DNA from: Candidatus Paralachnospira sangeri
GTDB lineage: Bacteria > Bacillota > Clostridia > Lachnospirales > Lachnospiraceae
Reading direction: 5' to 3'
Length of the DNA stretch: 64,000 nt
Assembly (NCBI GenBank): GCA_904397815.1
Contig: CAJFOT010000033.1
Location: 1-64,000 of the forward strand
Under the pieces are notes generated by a model. It made no database searches and was not told where the DNA came from. It worked only from the letters and a program-made list of their open reading frames with translations. This document shows, piece by piece, positions 36,750-45,381 of this stretch. The position numbers were made by a program, and so were the translations under genes. Each line of letters begins with the position of its first letter. The stretch's first letter is position 1.

Positions 36750-38144
36750 TCAGAAGCCTGCCCGGATCGCTTCCTGCACATTGGAGACACCGACCAGCCG
36801 GATGCCGCTGACAGTTTTCATTTTTCCCAGGCACACCCTGGGCAGGATGCAGTTCCGGAATCCCATCCGCACTGCCTCTGCCACCCGTTGCTCTGCCATC
36901 GTAACCGCCCGTACCTCGCCCGACAGACCCACCTCTCCAAACACAATCGTCTGATCCGGCAAAGCCCGGTCCTGATAACTGGAAACCAGAGCCATCACAA
37001 TGCCCAGATCCAGGGCCGGCTCTGTGATCCGCAGGCCGCCGGCAATATTGACATAGGCGTCACACTCTGACAGCCGCAGACCCAGCCGCTTCTCCAGCAC
37101 TGCCATCAGCAGATTCACACGGTTGTAATCCGTCCCGGCCGCCGTACGCCTGGCCATGCCGAAATTGGTACGGCAGACCAGCGCCTGGATCTCCAGCAGA
37201 ATCGGACGAGTTCCCTCCATAGAACAGGTCACCGCAGAACCGGAAGCCCCCTCGGGCTTGCCCTCCAGCATATACTCCGAGGCATTCAGCACCTCCCGCA
37301 GTCCCTCTGCCTCCATCTCAAACACACCGATTTCATTGGTTGAACCAAATCGGTTCTTCACGCCCCGCAGAATTCTGTAGGATGCGTTCCTCTCCCCCTC
37401 GAAATAAAGGACAGTATCCACCATATGTTCCAGCACTCTGGGGCCTGCCACTACTCCTTCCTTCGTCACATGGCCTACGATAAAAATAGATATGCCGTCT
37501 CCTTTTGCCAAATTCATCAGAATTCCGGTAGACTCCCGCACCTGTCCCACGCTGCCGGGTGCGGAGGTGACTTCCTCCCGGTACATTGTCTGAATCGAAT
37601 CAATCACCATCACATCTGGCCGCTCCAGCTGTGCTGTCCTGACAATCTGATCCAGATTTGTCTCACACAGAAAGCGGATATCGCCGGTAAACGTTCCCAT
37701 CCGGTCGGCACGCAGTTTGATCTGTTTCAGAGATTCCTCACCAGAAATATACAGAACACGCTTTCCAGCTGCCGCCAGATTTCTGCACACCTGGAGAAGC
37801 AGAGTAGATTTACCGATACCCGGATCGCCGCCTACCAAAACCAGAGATCCCGGCACAATCCCGCCTCCCAGAACTCTGTCCAGCTCTTTAAACCCGGCAG
37901 AAATCCGTTCCTCCTGCCCGGCGTCTATTTCCGAAAGAAGCGAAGGCCGCCGCAGCTGTCCTCCGGCACCCGCAGGCCCTCCTGCGCCAAGAGAAGAGAG
38001 CCGCAGACCGCCCGCCTCCTTTTTTGCCGCCGGCGCTTCTACAAATGTATTCCATTCCCTGCATGCAGGACACTGCCCCATCCATTTGGCTGACTCATAC
38101 CCGCATTCCTTACAGAAAAAAATTGTCGATTTCCCTTTTGCCAT
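36750..38144 (-). CDS. radA: DNA repair protein RadA
   Basis: FFCKECGYESAKWMGQCPACREWNT zinc finger, GGDPGIGKSTLLLQ, KNRFGSTNEIGVFEM; MAKGKS start. Confidence 0.95.
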   Translation of the reverse strand: MAKGKSTIFFCKECGYESAKWMGQCPACREWNTFVEAPAAKKEAGGLRLSSLGAGGPAGAGGQLRRPSLLSEIDAGQEERISAGFKELDRVLGGGIVPGSLVLVGGDPGIGKSTLLLQVCRNLAAAGKRVLYISGEESLKQIKLRADRMGTFTGDIRFLCETNLDQIVRTAQLERPDVMVIDSIQTMYREEVTSAPGSVGQVRESTGILMNLAKGDGISIFIVGHVTKEGVVAGPRVLEHMVDTVLYFEGERNASYRILRGVKNRFGSTNEIGVFEMEAEGLREVLNASEYMLEGKPEGASGSAVTCSMEGTRPILLEIQALVCRTNFGMARRTAAGTDYNRVNLLMAVLEKRLGLRLSECDAYVNIAGGLRITEPALDLGIVMALVSSYQDRALPDQTIVFGEVGLSGEVRAVTMAEQRVAEAVRMGFRNCILPRVCLGKMKTVSGIRLVGVSNVQEAIRAGF

Positions 38145-38262
38145 ACATCCTCCCTGTCTGTTTCCGGACAGAAAAAATCCGCGGACACTTTTCATGCAGA
38201 AACCGATTACAAATCAATTTCGGCAAAGCCGCGGATTTTTACTGTCCGTCTGATTCAGACAC

Positions 38263-38670
38263 TTATTTCTGAATTCGGATGCTCACCGGCGCACCGCCCA
38301 GCTCTACGCTGAAAGACAGCTTCCCGCTTCTGTTGGTAGTCATCTTTCCGGTCGCCTTTTCATCCACATAGATCATATACTCTGTTTCTTCTGCTAATTC
38401 CAGGGTGATCTGCGCGTCCTGGGAACCCTCAACCTGAAAAGTCACACAATCCTCTCTGGCTGAAAATTCTGTTACAGAAGTACCTGGCACTGACTCATAG
38501 ACAAACATGCCGTTCTTCTCCAGCCGGGTACTCTCCCCATAGGTCTTTACATAGTAAATATCCCCCTTGTGCTCGAAATCCGGCAGTTTCGCCTTCTGAC
38601 TCAGCGTGTAATCACCAAAGCTGATTGTTCCGTCTGCTTCTGCACGCAGCAGCTCTTTTACCACTGACAT
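38263..38670 (-). CDS. Conserved hypothetical protein (135 aa)
   Basis: Clear ORF with RBS; KELLRAEADGTISFGDYTL start; function unknown. Confidence 0.65.
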   Translation of the reverse strand: MSVVKELLRAEADGTISFGDYTLSQKAKLPDFEHKGDIYYVKTYGESTRLEKNGMFVYESVPGTSVTEFSAREDCVTFQVEGSQDAQITLELAEETEYMIYVDEKATGKMTTNRSGKLSFSVELGGAPVSIRIQK

Positions 38671-38778
38671 ATTTTTATCCTCCTAAATTTGTGCCTTGAT
38701 GCTGATGCCCTTATTATAATATAGATCATCCCTTTTTTCCAGCAGAATCGTGATATATGAGATGGCTCAAAAATACCT

Positions 38779-41265
38779 TTATTTCCCTGAGAACACTGCT
38801 TCTTCCGTTTTGCGGGAAGCTGCCGCAAAGACCAGTTCTTCACTTCCCAGATCCACGTATACATGATCGCCCTCTTTGATCTTTCCGTCCAGGATTTCCT
38901 CTGCCAGCCGGTCCTCTACCTTATTCTGCAGTGTCCGGCGCAGCGGACGGGCACCGTATTTGCTGTCATATCCCTGGTCGATGATCCATGCCTTGGCCGC
39001 AGGCGACAGTTCGATGGTAATATTCATCTGCTCCTGGATTCTTCTGGAGATAGATGCCATCATAATATCCACGATCTGTCCGATATGATCCTTGGTGAGA
39101 GAGTGGAATACGATAATCTCATCGATACGATTGAGGAATTCCGGACGGAACATCCTGCGGACTTCCTCCATCACGCCGCCCTTCATCCGCTCATAATCCG
39201 CATTCTCATCTTTGGCGGTGGTAAAGCCCAGCGTTTTGGGCTCCACGATCCGCTCCGCCCCCGCATTGGATGTCATAATTATCACCGTATTTTTAAAATC
39301 AATTTTCCTGCCCTGGGAATCTGTAATATGACCGTCATCCAGCACCTGCAGGAAAGTATTAAACACATCCGGATGGGCCTTCTCAATTTCATCGAAAAGG
39401 ATCACGGAGTAGGGATTTCTCCTTACTTTCTCGCTGAGCTGGCCGCCTTCATCATAGCCCACATATCCGGGCGGTGAACCCACCAGCTTGGATACGCTGT
39501 GTTTCTCCATATATTCTGACATATCAACTCGGATCAGGGCATTTTCAGTGCCGAACATCGCCTCCGCCAGCGCTTTGGACAGCTCGGTTTTTCCCACGCC
39601 GGTCGGTCCCAGGAAAAGGAAGGAACCGATAGGACGCTTAGGATCCTTCAGACCGACACGGCCCCTGCGGATCGCCTTAGCCACAGCGGTTACAGCATCC
39701 TCCTGTCCTACCACCCTCTGGTGAAGAATAGATTCCAAATTTTTAAGACGTTCGGACTCTTCCTCTTCCAGTTTCCGCACAGGAATCTTCGTCCACTGAG
39801 ACACCACATCGGCAATCTCACCTTCCGTCACATTCAGTTCTTTCTCCTGCTTTTCCTTCTCCCACTGATCAATCATATTCTGACGGCGGGTACGCATATT
39901 TTCCTGCTGCCGTTTGATTTCTCCGGCCCGCTCATAGGCCTCGTTCTTGATGGCTTCTTCCTTCTCACTGTCCAGAGCCCGGATCTTTTCCTCCAGCTCT
40001 TTAATCTCGTCAGGCGCGATGTAAGCCGCCAGCCGTACTTTTGAGGACGCTTCATCGATCAGGTCAATAGCCTTGTCCGGCAGAAACCGGTCGTTGATAT
40101 ACCGGGCAGACAGCTTAACCGCCGCTTTCAGGGCGTCATCTGTAATATGCACCTTGTGGTGAGCCTCATACCGTCCCCGCAGTCCTTTCAGAATCTCCAG
40201 CGTCTCTTCCTCAGAAGGCTCATTCACATTCACCGGCTGGAACCGCCGTTCCAGCGCCGCATCCTTTTCGATGTATTTCCGATATTCATCCAGAGTGGTA
40301 GCGCCGATCAGCTGAATCTCCCCTCTGGCCAGAGATGGCTTCAAAATGTTGGAAGCATCGATAGCCCCCTCGGCACCTCCTGCGCCGATAATAGTGTGAA
40401 GTTCATCAATAAACAGCAGCACCTCACCGTCATTGCGGACCTCCTCCAACACCTTTTTTATCCGTTCTTCGAATTCTCCGCGGTACTTGGAACCTGCCAC
40501 CATACCGGACAGATCCAGGGTCAGCACCCGTTTATTCTTCACCGTATCCGGCACATTGCCGGCGATAATTTTTTCCGCCAGCCCCTCAGCAATCGCAGTT
40601 TTCCCCACACCGGGCTCACCGATCAGGCAGGGATTGTTCTTTGTCCTCCTGCTGAGAATCTGAATCACCCGCTGGATTTCTTCCTCACGGCCGATCACCG
40701 GGTCCAGCTTTCCATCACGGGCCAGAGCTGTCAGATCACGACTGTAAGCATCCAGTGTGGGAGTGCCGCTTCTCTGGCTCTTTCCCCGTCTGCCTTCCAG
40801 TTCCTCTTTATAAGAAGCGCCCTCCACACCCATTGTCATCATCAGGTCAGCATAAAGCCTGGGTATATTCACCTGCATGGTATTCAGCAGTCTGGCTCCC
40901 ACACAATCACTTTCCTTAATCATAGCCAAAAGGATATGTTCTGTTCCGATCAGATCAGCCTTATACCGTTTCGCCTCCCGGTAACTGTTTTCCAGTACTC
41001 GGGCCGCCCTTGGGGTATAGCCCCCCGGCTCAGCTATCTGTACCGGTGAAGCAGGTGCAATCAGCTGACTCACCAGCTGAATCACCCGTTCTTCCTCCAC
41101 ACCGCTGTTTTTAAGAACCGCCGCCGCCACACCGGTTCCCTCCCGAAGGAGTCCGATCAGAATGTGTTCGGTTCCCACATATCCATGCTCGAACTCTCTG
41201 GCGGCCTGAATCGCCAGATTCAGACTTTCTCTGGCTTTATTTGTAAATCTGTCGTATCTGTACAT
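38779..41265 (-). CDS. clpC: ATP-dependent Clp protease ATP-binding subunit ClpC
   Basis: Clp_N repeats, GEPGVGKTAIAEGLA, UVR-like linker, GPTGVGKTELSKALAE, Clp C-terminal domain. Confidence 0.96.
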   Translation of the reverse strand: MYRYDRFTNKARESLNLAIQAAREFEHGYVGTEHILIGLLREGTGVAAAVLKNSGVEEERVIQLVSQLIAPASPVQIAEPGGYTPRAARVLENSYREAKRYKADLIGTEHILLAMIKESDCVGARLLNTMQVNIPRLYADLMMTMGVEGASYKEELEGRRGKSQRSGTPTLDAYSRDLTALARDGKLDPVIGREEEIQRVIQILSRRTKNNPCLIGEPGVGKTAIAEGLAEKIIAGNVPDTVKNKRVLTLDLSGMVAGSKYRGEFEERIKKVLEEVRNDGEVLLFIDELHTIIGAGGAEGAIDASNILKPSLARGEIQLIGATTLDEYRKYIEKDAALERRFQPVNVNEPSEEETLEILKGLRGRYEAHHKVHITDDALKAAVKLSARYINDRFLPDKAIDLIDEASSKVRLAAYIAPDEIKELEEKIRALDSEKEEAIKNEAYERAGEIKRQQENMRTRRQNMIDQWEKEKQEKELNVTEGEIADVVSQWTKIPVRKLEEEESERLKNLESILHQRVVGQEDAVTAVAKAIRRGRVGLKDPKRPIGSFLFLGPTGVGKTELSKALAEAMFGTENALIRVDMSEYMEKHSVSKLVGSPPGYVGYDEGGQLSEKVRRNPYSVILFDEIEKAHPDVFNTFLQVLDDGHITDSQGRKIDFKNTVIIMTSNAGAERIVEPKTLGFTTAKDENADYERMKGGVMEEVRRMFRPEFLNRIDEIIVFHSLTKDHIGQIVDIMMASISRRIQEQMNITIELSPAAKAWIIDQGYDSKYGARPLRRTLQNKVEDRLAEEILDGKIKEGDHVYVDLGSEELVFAAASRKTEEAVFSGK

Positions 41266-41335
41266 GTGATTTCATTCCTCCTGTCTGCCTCATTACGACA
41301 TATGCTATATTTCAGACTGTCAGACGTTATCTGCT

Positions 41336-42352
41336 CTATGACGCCAGTTCCGGCAGATTGTTTCTGATATAATCCGCCCGGATATAATCCGTCTGCTCTT
41401 CCTCAAAGGGGCCCATGGCCAGCTGCAGATTACCCGGCTGGATGCCCAGCATAAGGCTGTATATGCTGACCGGCTTCTCCATACGGATGACGCCGTCATA
41501 GATGCCGCCCCGGATCTGAGACAGATAAACCAGACCTTCCTTCATCGTCAGTTTGCGGGCATATTTTAACACGCCATACGATTTGTACACTTCATCCTCC
41601 CGCTCATTTCTGTGTCCCTTCATCAGATCGATTCTGGTTTTCCGTTCCTGGCCTGCCAGCTGGGCAGCTACCCGCTGCACTGAAACGATCAGCTCATCCT
41701 CTGTCTGACCCAGCGTTTTCTGATTGGACACATAATATAAAGCGCCGTAATTCTCCGCCGGTTCACCGAATACTCCTTTGATCGAAATGCCGATCCGCTT
41801 TGCCTCGTCCATCAGGGATCGGAACTGTTTGCTGTTGGAAATCACCGGCAGGTGCAGCAGCACACAGGCACGAAGCCCGGTTCCCACATTGGTGGGAAAA
41901 GCTGTCAGATAACCGTACTTCTGATCAAAAGCGTACGGAAAGCGCTTGCTGATCCAGTCATCTGTCAGATTGGCCTGGTCCCAGGTACTCCGAAAAGCCA
42001 GTCCTCCCTGAATACACTGAATCCGAATATGATCATCACCGCACAGCAGGATACTTTCTGACTCGTTTTCTGATAAGAACAGTCCCATCGGCGATGTTTT
42101 CTTCGCCAGCCCGGAATTCAGCACCCGCCGTTCTGCCAGCCCTCTGCGGTAGGCATCGGTGCTGCGGGACAGATCTCTGTAAGACAAACCAAGTCCTGAC
42201 AGACCCTCCCGCAGCTCTGCCACCATCTGTCCGGCCTCCGCCTCTTCCATTTTACCGGGGAATACATGTCCCTTAATATTTCTGGCCAGACGCACCCTGG
42301 TAAATATATACACATCCTGCTGTTTCTGTACATCCTCATACCATTTAGACAT
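41336..42352 (-). CDS. mcsB: Protein-arginine kinase McsB
   Basis: TRVRLARNIKGHVFP, GLRACVLLHLP, position next to mcsA/clpC. Confidence 0.92.
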   Translation of the reverse strand: MSKWYEDVQKQQDVYIFTRVRLARNIKGHVFPGKMEEAEAGQMVAELREGLSGLGLSYRDLSRSTDAYRRGLAERRVLNSGLAKKTSPMGLFLSENESESILLCGDDHIRIQCIQGGLAFRSTWDQANLTDDWISKRFPYAFDQKYGYLTAFPTNVGTGLRACVLLHLPVISNSKQFRSLMDEAKRIGISIKGVFGEPAENYGALYYVSNQKTLGQTEDELIVSVQRVAAQLAGQERKTRIDLMKGHRNEREDEVYKSYGVLKYARKLTMKEGLVYLSQIRGGIYDGVIRMEKPVSIYSLMLGIQPGNLQLAMGPFEEEQTDYIRADYIRNNLPELAS

Positions 42353-42905
42353 CAGCCATCCTCCCTTTCAGTTCCCTGATGGCGTCTCTGTATTTTGCCG
42401 CCTCTTCATATTCCTCTTCCTGTATAGCTTCCTTTAACTTGGAATTGAGCAGAGCCAACTCCTCTTCCGGCGTTTTCACCGCACCGTCTGCTCCGTCTCC
42501 TTCTTCCGTCTGGGCATAAAAAAACGGAACCTTTCCTGTGTGATGGTCGTTGCCCTGAAGGGCTTTAATCTTCTCACCCATCAGCAGATCAAAGGTGCTG
42601 TAGCAATCCGGACACCCGAACCGGGATTCTCGGATAAAATCACTGTAAGTTGTATGGCAGGTGGGACAGGAAATCTGTCTGATCTTCTGATCGTCCTCCA
42701 GTTCCTCTGCATCGGGCTGAAACCCCAGCAGACTGGACAGCAGCTTCCCCACCGAATAATCTCCATCAAACAGCGCCGCATAATAGCCGCCGAAATCCAT
42801 TTCCTTTGCACACTGAGCGCAGAGATTATGCTCCGTTCTCACACCGTTAATTACTTCTGTATATTTAATATTTGCTTCTCGCTGTCCGCATCTTTCACAT
42901 AACAT
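42345..42905 (-). CDS. mcsA: McsA-type zinc/UVR-motif protein
   Basis: CERCGQREANIKYTEVINGVRTEHNLCAQCAKE, CPTCHTTYSDFIRESRFGCPDCYSTF, C-terminal UVR motif; ATG at 42905 with GGAGG. Confidence 0.9.
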   Translation of the reverse strand: MLCERCGQREANIKYTEVINGVRTEHNLCAQCAKEMDFGGYYAALFDGDYSVGKLLSSLLGFQPDAEELEDDQKIRQISCPTCHTTYSDFIRESRFGCPDCYSTFDLLMGEKIKALQGNDHHTGKVPFFYAQTEEGDGADGAVKTPEEELALLNSKLKEAIQEEEYEEAAKYRDAIRELKGRMADV

Positions 42906-42954
42906 AATATAACCTCCTGCCTGCCTCCACCGCAGGCTGTTCCTGTTGATAAAT

Positions 42955-43356
42955 CTATTTTCCCCCGGACTTGCCGTCACATCCGCAGGTTCCATAGGAA
43001 TCATATAAGCCGTCGATCAGCTGATGCACTTCCTCGCGGGTAATATTTTTGCAGATCGCCTTTGCCATAACCACAGTCAGTTCCTGCTCCAGTTCTTTCA
43101 GCGCCTCCATTTTATCCACATCTACGGAAATCACAGCCCCCTTGCGCCGGTCCAGCTTTACAAAACCCTCCTGACGCAGAACGGAATATGCCTTATTTAC
43201 CGTATGCATATTGATGCCGATGAGTTCAGCCAGCTGGCGCACCGAAGGCAGTGTATCACCCTCCTTGATCTCTGCTGTGGCAATCCCGATAATAATCTGG
43301 TTGCATAGCTGAACGTAGATCGCCTCATCACTGTTAAAATCAATTTCCACATACAT
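42955..43356 (-). CDS. GntR-family transcriptional regulator (YtrA-like, short)
   Basis: AIYVQLCNQIIIGIATAEIKEGDTLPSVRQLAELIGINMHTVNKAYSVLRQEGFVKLDRRKGAVIS. Confidence 0.9.
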   Translation of the reverse strand: MYVEIDFNSDEAIYVQLCNQIIIGIATAEIKEGDTLPSVRQLAELIGINMHTVNKAYSVLRQEGFVKLDRRKGAVISVDVDKMEALKELEQELTVVMAKAICKNITREEVHQLIDGLYDSYGTCGCDGKSGGK

Positions 43357-43428
43357 ACCTGTCACCTGCACTCTTCTCCGACAGAACGATTCTCTGTCCT
43401 TTCTCTATATGTTCTTCAAGTTATATCT

Positions 43429-43447
43429 GTTATACAAATATTATAAC
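43429..43447. promoter_or_regulatory. Inverted repeat overlapping the probable gntR-mcsAB-clpC promoter
   Basis: GTTATA-caaatat-TATAAC; minus-strand TTGACA at 43466..43461 with a -10-like TAATAT/TATAAT inside the repeat. Confidence 0.55.
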
Positions 43448-43524
43448 AAAATAAAGGATCTGTCAACACCAATTTTAACCTGCCGGTCCGCCCTGCCCGA
43501 GCCTGCCGCAGATACCAGTTACAG

Positions 43525-43598
43525 GATAAAATAAGGGCCTGTTTCTGCTTCATCCATAAACGGTTAAACGCTTATCTCTGTCTGCAGAAACAGACCCT
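43525..43598 (-). terminator. Long-armed terminator after the cohesin-like gene
   Basis: Minus strand AGGGTCTGTTTCTGC ... GCAGAAACAGGCCCT (15-nt arms, one mismatch) then TATTTTATCC. Confidence 0.7.
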
Positions 43599-43609
43599 AA
43601 TTTACTTAT

Positions 43610-45367
43610 TTACAGATCAAAAAATTCAAAATCATCGTCGCCCGCTTCCTTTTCGGTCCCGCCGCCGGCTTCATGCTCGGGTTCACTCTCCATATCCGTC
43701 AGAACACTGCTCAATTCACTGGTTTTCATCTTTTCAGCTTCCCGGGCAGATACAGAAGATTCTTTCTCTTCTTCTCCGAAAGCTTCCTCAAACGTATCGT
43801 CATGGTCATAATAGCGCTCCAGATCTCTGCGGCGCTGTCTGCCGCCGCGCTCGCCTCCTGAGCCGGAAGAGCCGCCGCCCTTTCTGTTTTTCAGAATCAT
43901 CAGCACTGCAGCCGCAATCACAATCAGCACCAGCACGCCAATCACTGCATACCATACCCAGCCGGGAATCCCTTCATCAGCTCCGGTATTCCGCTGGCTC
44001 TCTGCCTCATCCAGCTTAGCCTGCAGATCCTCATCCATTTCTGTCTCGTTTTCATTGGACTGCATCACCAGCAGCGCTTCATCCGCCCGCTGCATGGTTC
44101 CTTCTTCTGAATCATATCGGTACAGATTCCGGTCGCCGTTCCAGTTCATGGCGTAAATCAGATAATAAATGCCTTCCATATCATCATTTGACTGCCATGC
44201 CCGGATATCCATCCCGTCAATTTCCACTGTCGTCTCATGATAACTGTCGGGAATAATCACACCATCATCCAGCTCCATCACTGTATACATACGGGTTCCG
44301 GTCTGAATATTCATCATCCGCGTAAAAGACTGATTTTCCTCATTATAGAGATAAAACTGCGGATTATCTCCATCCTGGTCCGTCATATAAAAGGCAATCA
44401 ATCCGCCTGCCAGACTCCGGGCTGCCTGGATCTGCTGCCCGTCATATTCATAATCTGACACCTCATAGCCCTCCGGCAGGACAACCCCGTCCAGAGATGT
44501 CACAATCAACAGGTTCTGGCCATTTACTGTAACCGAAATACTGCCTTCCTGTACTGTCTCTGACTCTGATTCTGAAGTCTCCTCTGTGGACTCTGCCGCT
44601 GTGGAACTTTCCTCTGTCTCCTCCTCCGTAGAAGCGGCCTCCATGCGCCGCACATTAATCGTATAGGTCTGGGTTGTGCTGCCGTCCTCCGCCGTCACCC
44701 GCACTGTGATGGAGTTGTCCCCCACCTCAAGATCAGTGCTGGATACGACGAACTGAGCGTTTTCGTCATTGGTTCTGGCAGTAACTGCCAGCTTTGTCAC
44801 ATCATTATTGACCTGAATATTATACTCTGTCCGGCTGGGAGAAAAGGCAGGACTCAATGTTCCCGGCGCAATCTGCAGTGCAGCAAGCGTAGCGTCACTG
44901 GAAGCGGTTTTCTCGGCATTAATGGTAATCGCTGAACTGGCGGCGCTGGAGGAAATAATATTGCCGTCCGCGTCTGCAATCTCCTGGTTTTCCACCGTTA
45001 CAGCCGTTGCGCCGGCTTTCAGCGCCCGAAACTGAAGGCTGCAGTTTAACCGTCCGGAACCTGTGGTATCATACCAGCTGATGCGGATTGTGCCGCCGGA
45101 GGCATTATAATCTCCAGGCGAAGGCACGCTGCAGGACACAAATTCCAGATAATCAGCAGGATAAAGCAGGACTGCGTCCATTGCCGCCAGTGTCGTATCT
45201 GTGGCATTAACTGTCATATTTACAGTGAAAGTTTCTCCTACCTGGCAGCTGATATCAGAAAACGAAATTCTGGCACTGCCTGCCGCCCTGGAGAGAAGTG
45301 AAAAACTGCCCGTCAGCAGGCAGACCGCCGCTGCCATCCATAATACATGTTTTAAAAATTTTTTCAT
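43610..45367 (-). CDS. Surface protein: cohesin-like domain, cadherin-like beta-sandwich, TM, long acidic cytosolic tail
   Basis: Signal peptide; ARISFSDISCQVGETFTVNMTVNATDTTLAAMDAVLLYPADYLEFVSC (cohesin-like); LAALQIAPGTLSPAFSPSRTEYNIQV; TM VWYAVIGVLVLIVIAAAVLMIL; ends DDDFEFFDL. Confidence 0.85.
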   Translation of the reverse strand: MKKFLKHVLWMAAAVCLLTGSFSLLSRAAGSARISFSDISCQVGETFTVNMTVNATDTTLAAMDAVLLYPADYLEFVSCSVPSPGDYNASGGTIRISWYDTTGSGRLNCSLQFRALKAGATAVTVENQEIADADGNIISSSAASSAITINAEKTASSDATLAALQIAPGTLSPAFSPSRTEYNIQVNNDVTKLAVTARTNDENAQFVVSSTDLEVGDNSITVRVTAEDGSTTQTYTINVRRMEAASTEEETEESSTAAESTEETSESESETVQEGSISVTVNGQNLLIVTSLDGVVLPEGYEVSDYEYDGQQIQAARSLAGGLIAFYMTDQDGDNPQFYLYNEENQSFTRMMNIQTGTRMYTVMELDDGVIIPDSYHETTVEIDGMDIRAWQSNDDMEGIYYLIYAMNWNGDRNLYRYDSEEGTMQRADEALLVMQSNENETEMDEDLQAKLDEAESQRNTGADEGIPGWVWYAVIGVLVLIVIAAAVLMILKNRKGGGSSGSGGERGGRQRRRDLERYYDHDDTFEEAFGEEEKESSVSAREAEKMKTSELSSVLTDMESEPEHEAGGGTEKEAGDDDFEFFDL

Positions 45368-45381
45368 AACGTCTCCTTACA

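Noticed and set aside
43429-43447. CtsR or CIRCE operator upstream of the clpC operon
   Set aside because: No GGTCAAA heptads and no TTAGCACTC-N9-GAGTGCTAA; the palindrome fits neither consensus.
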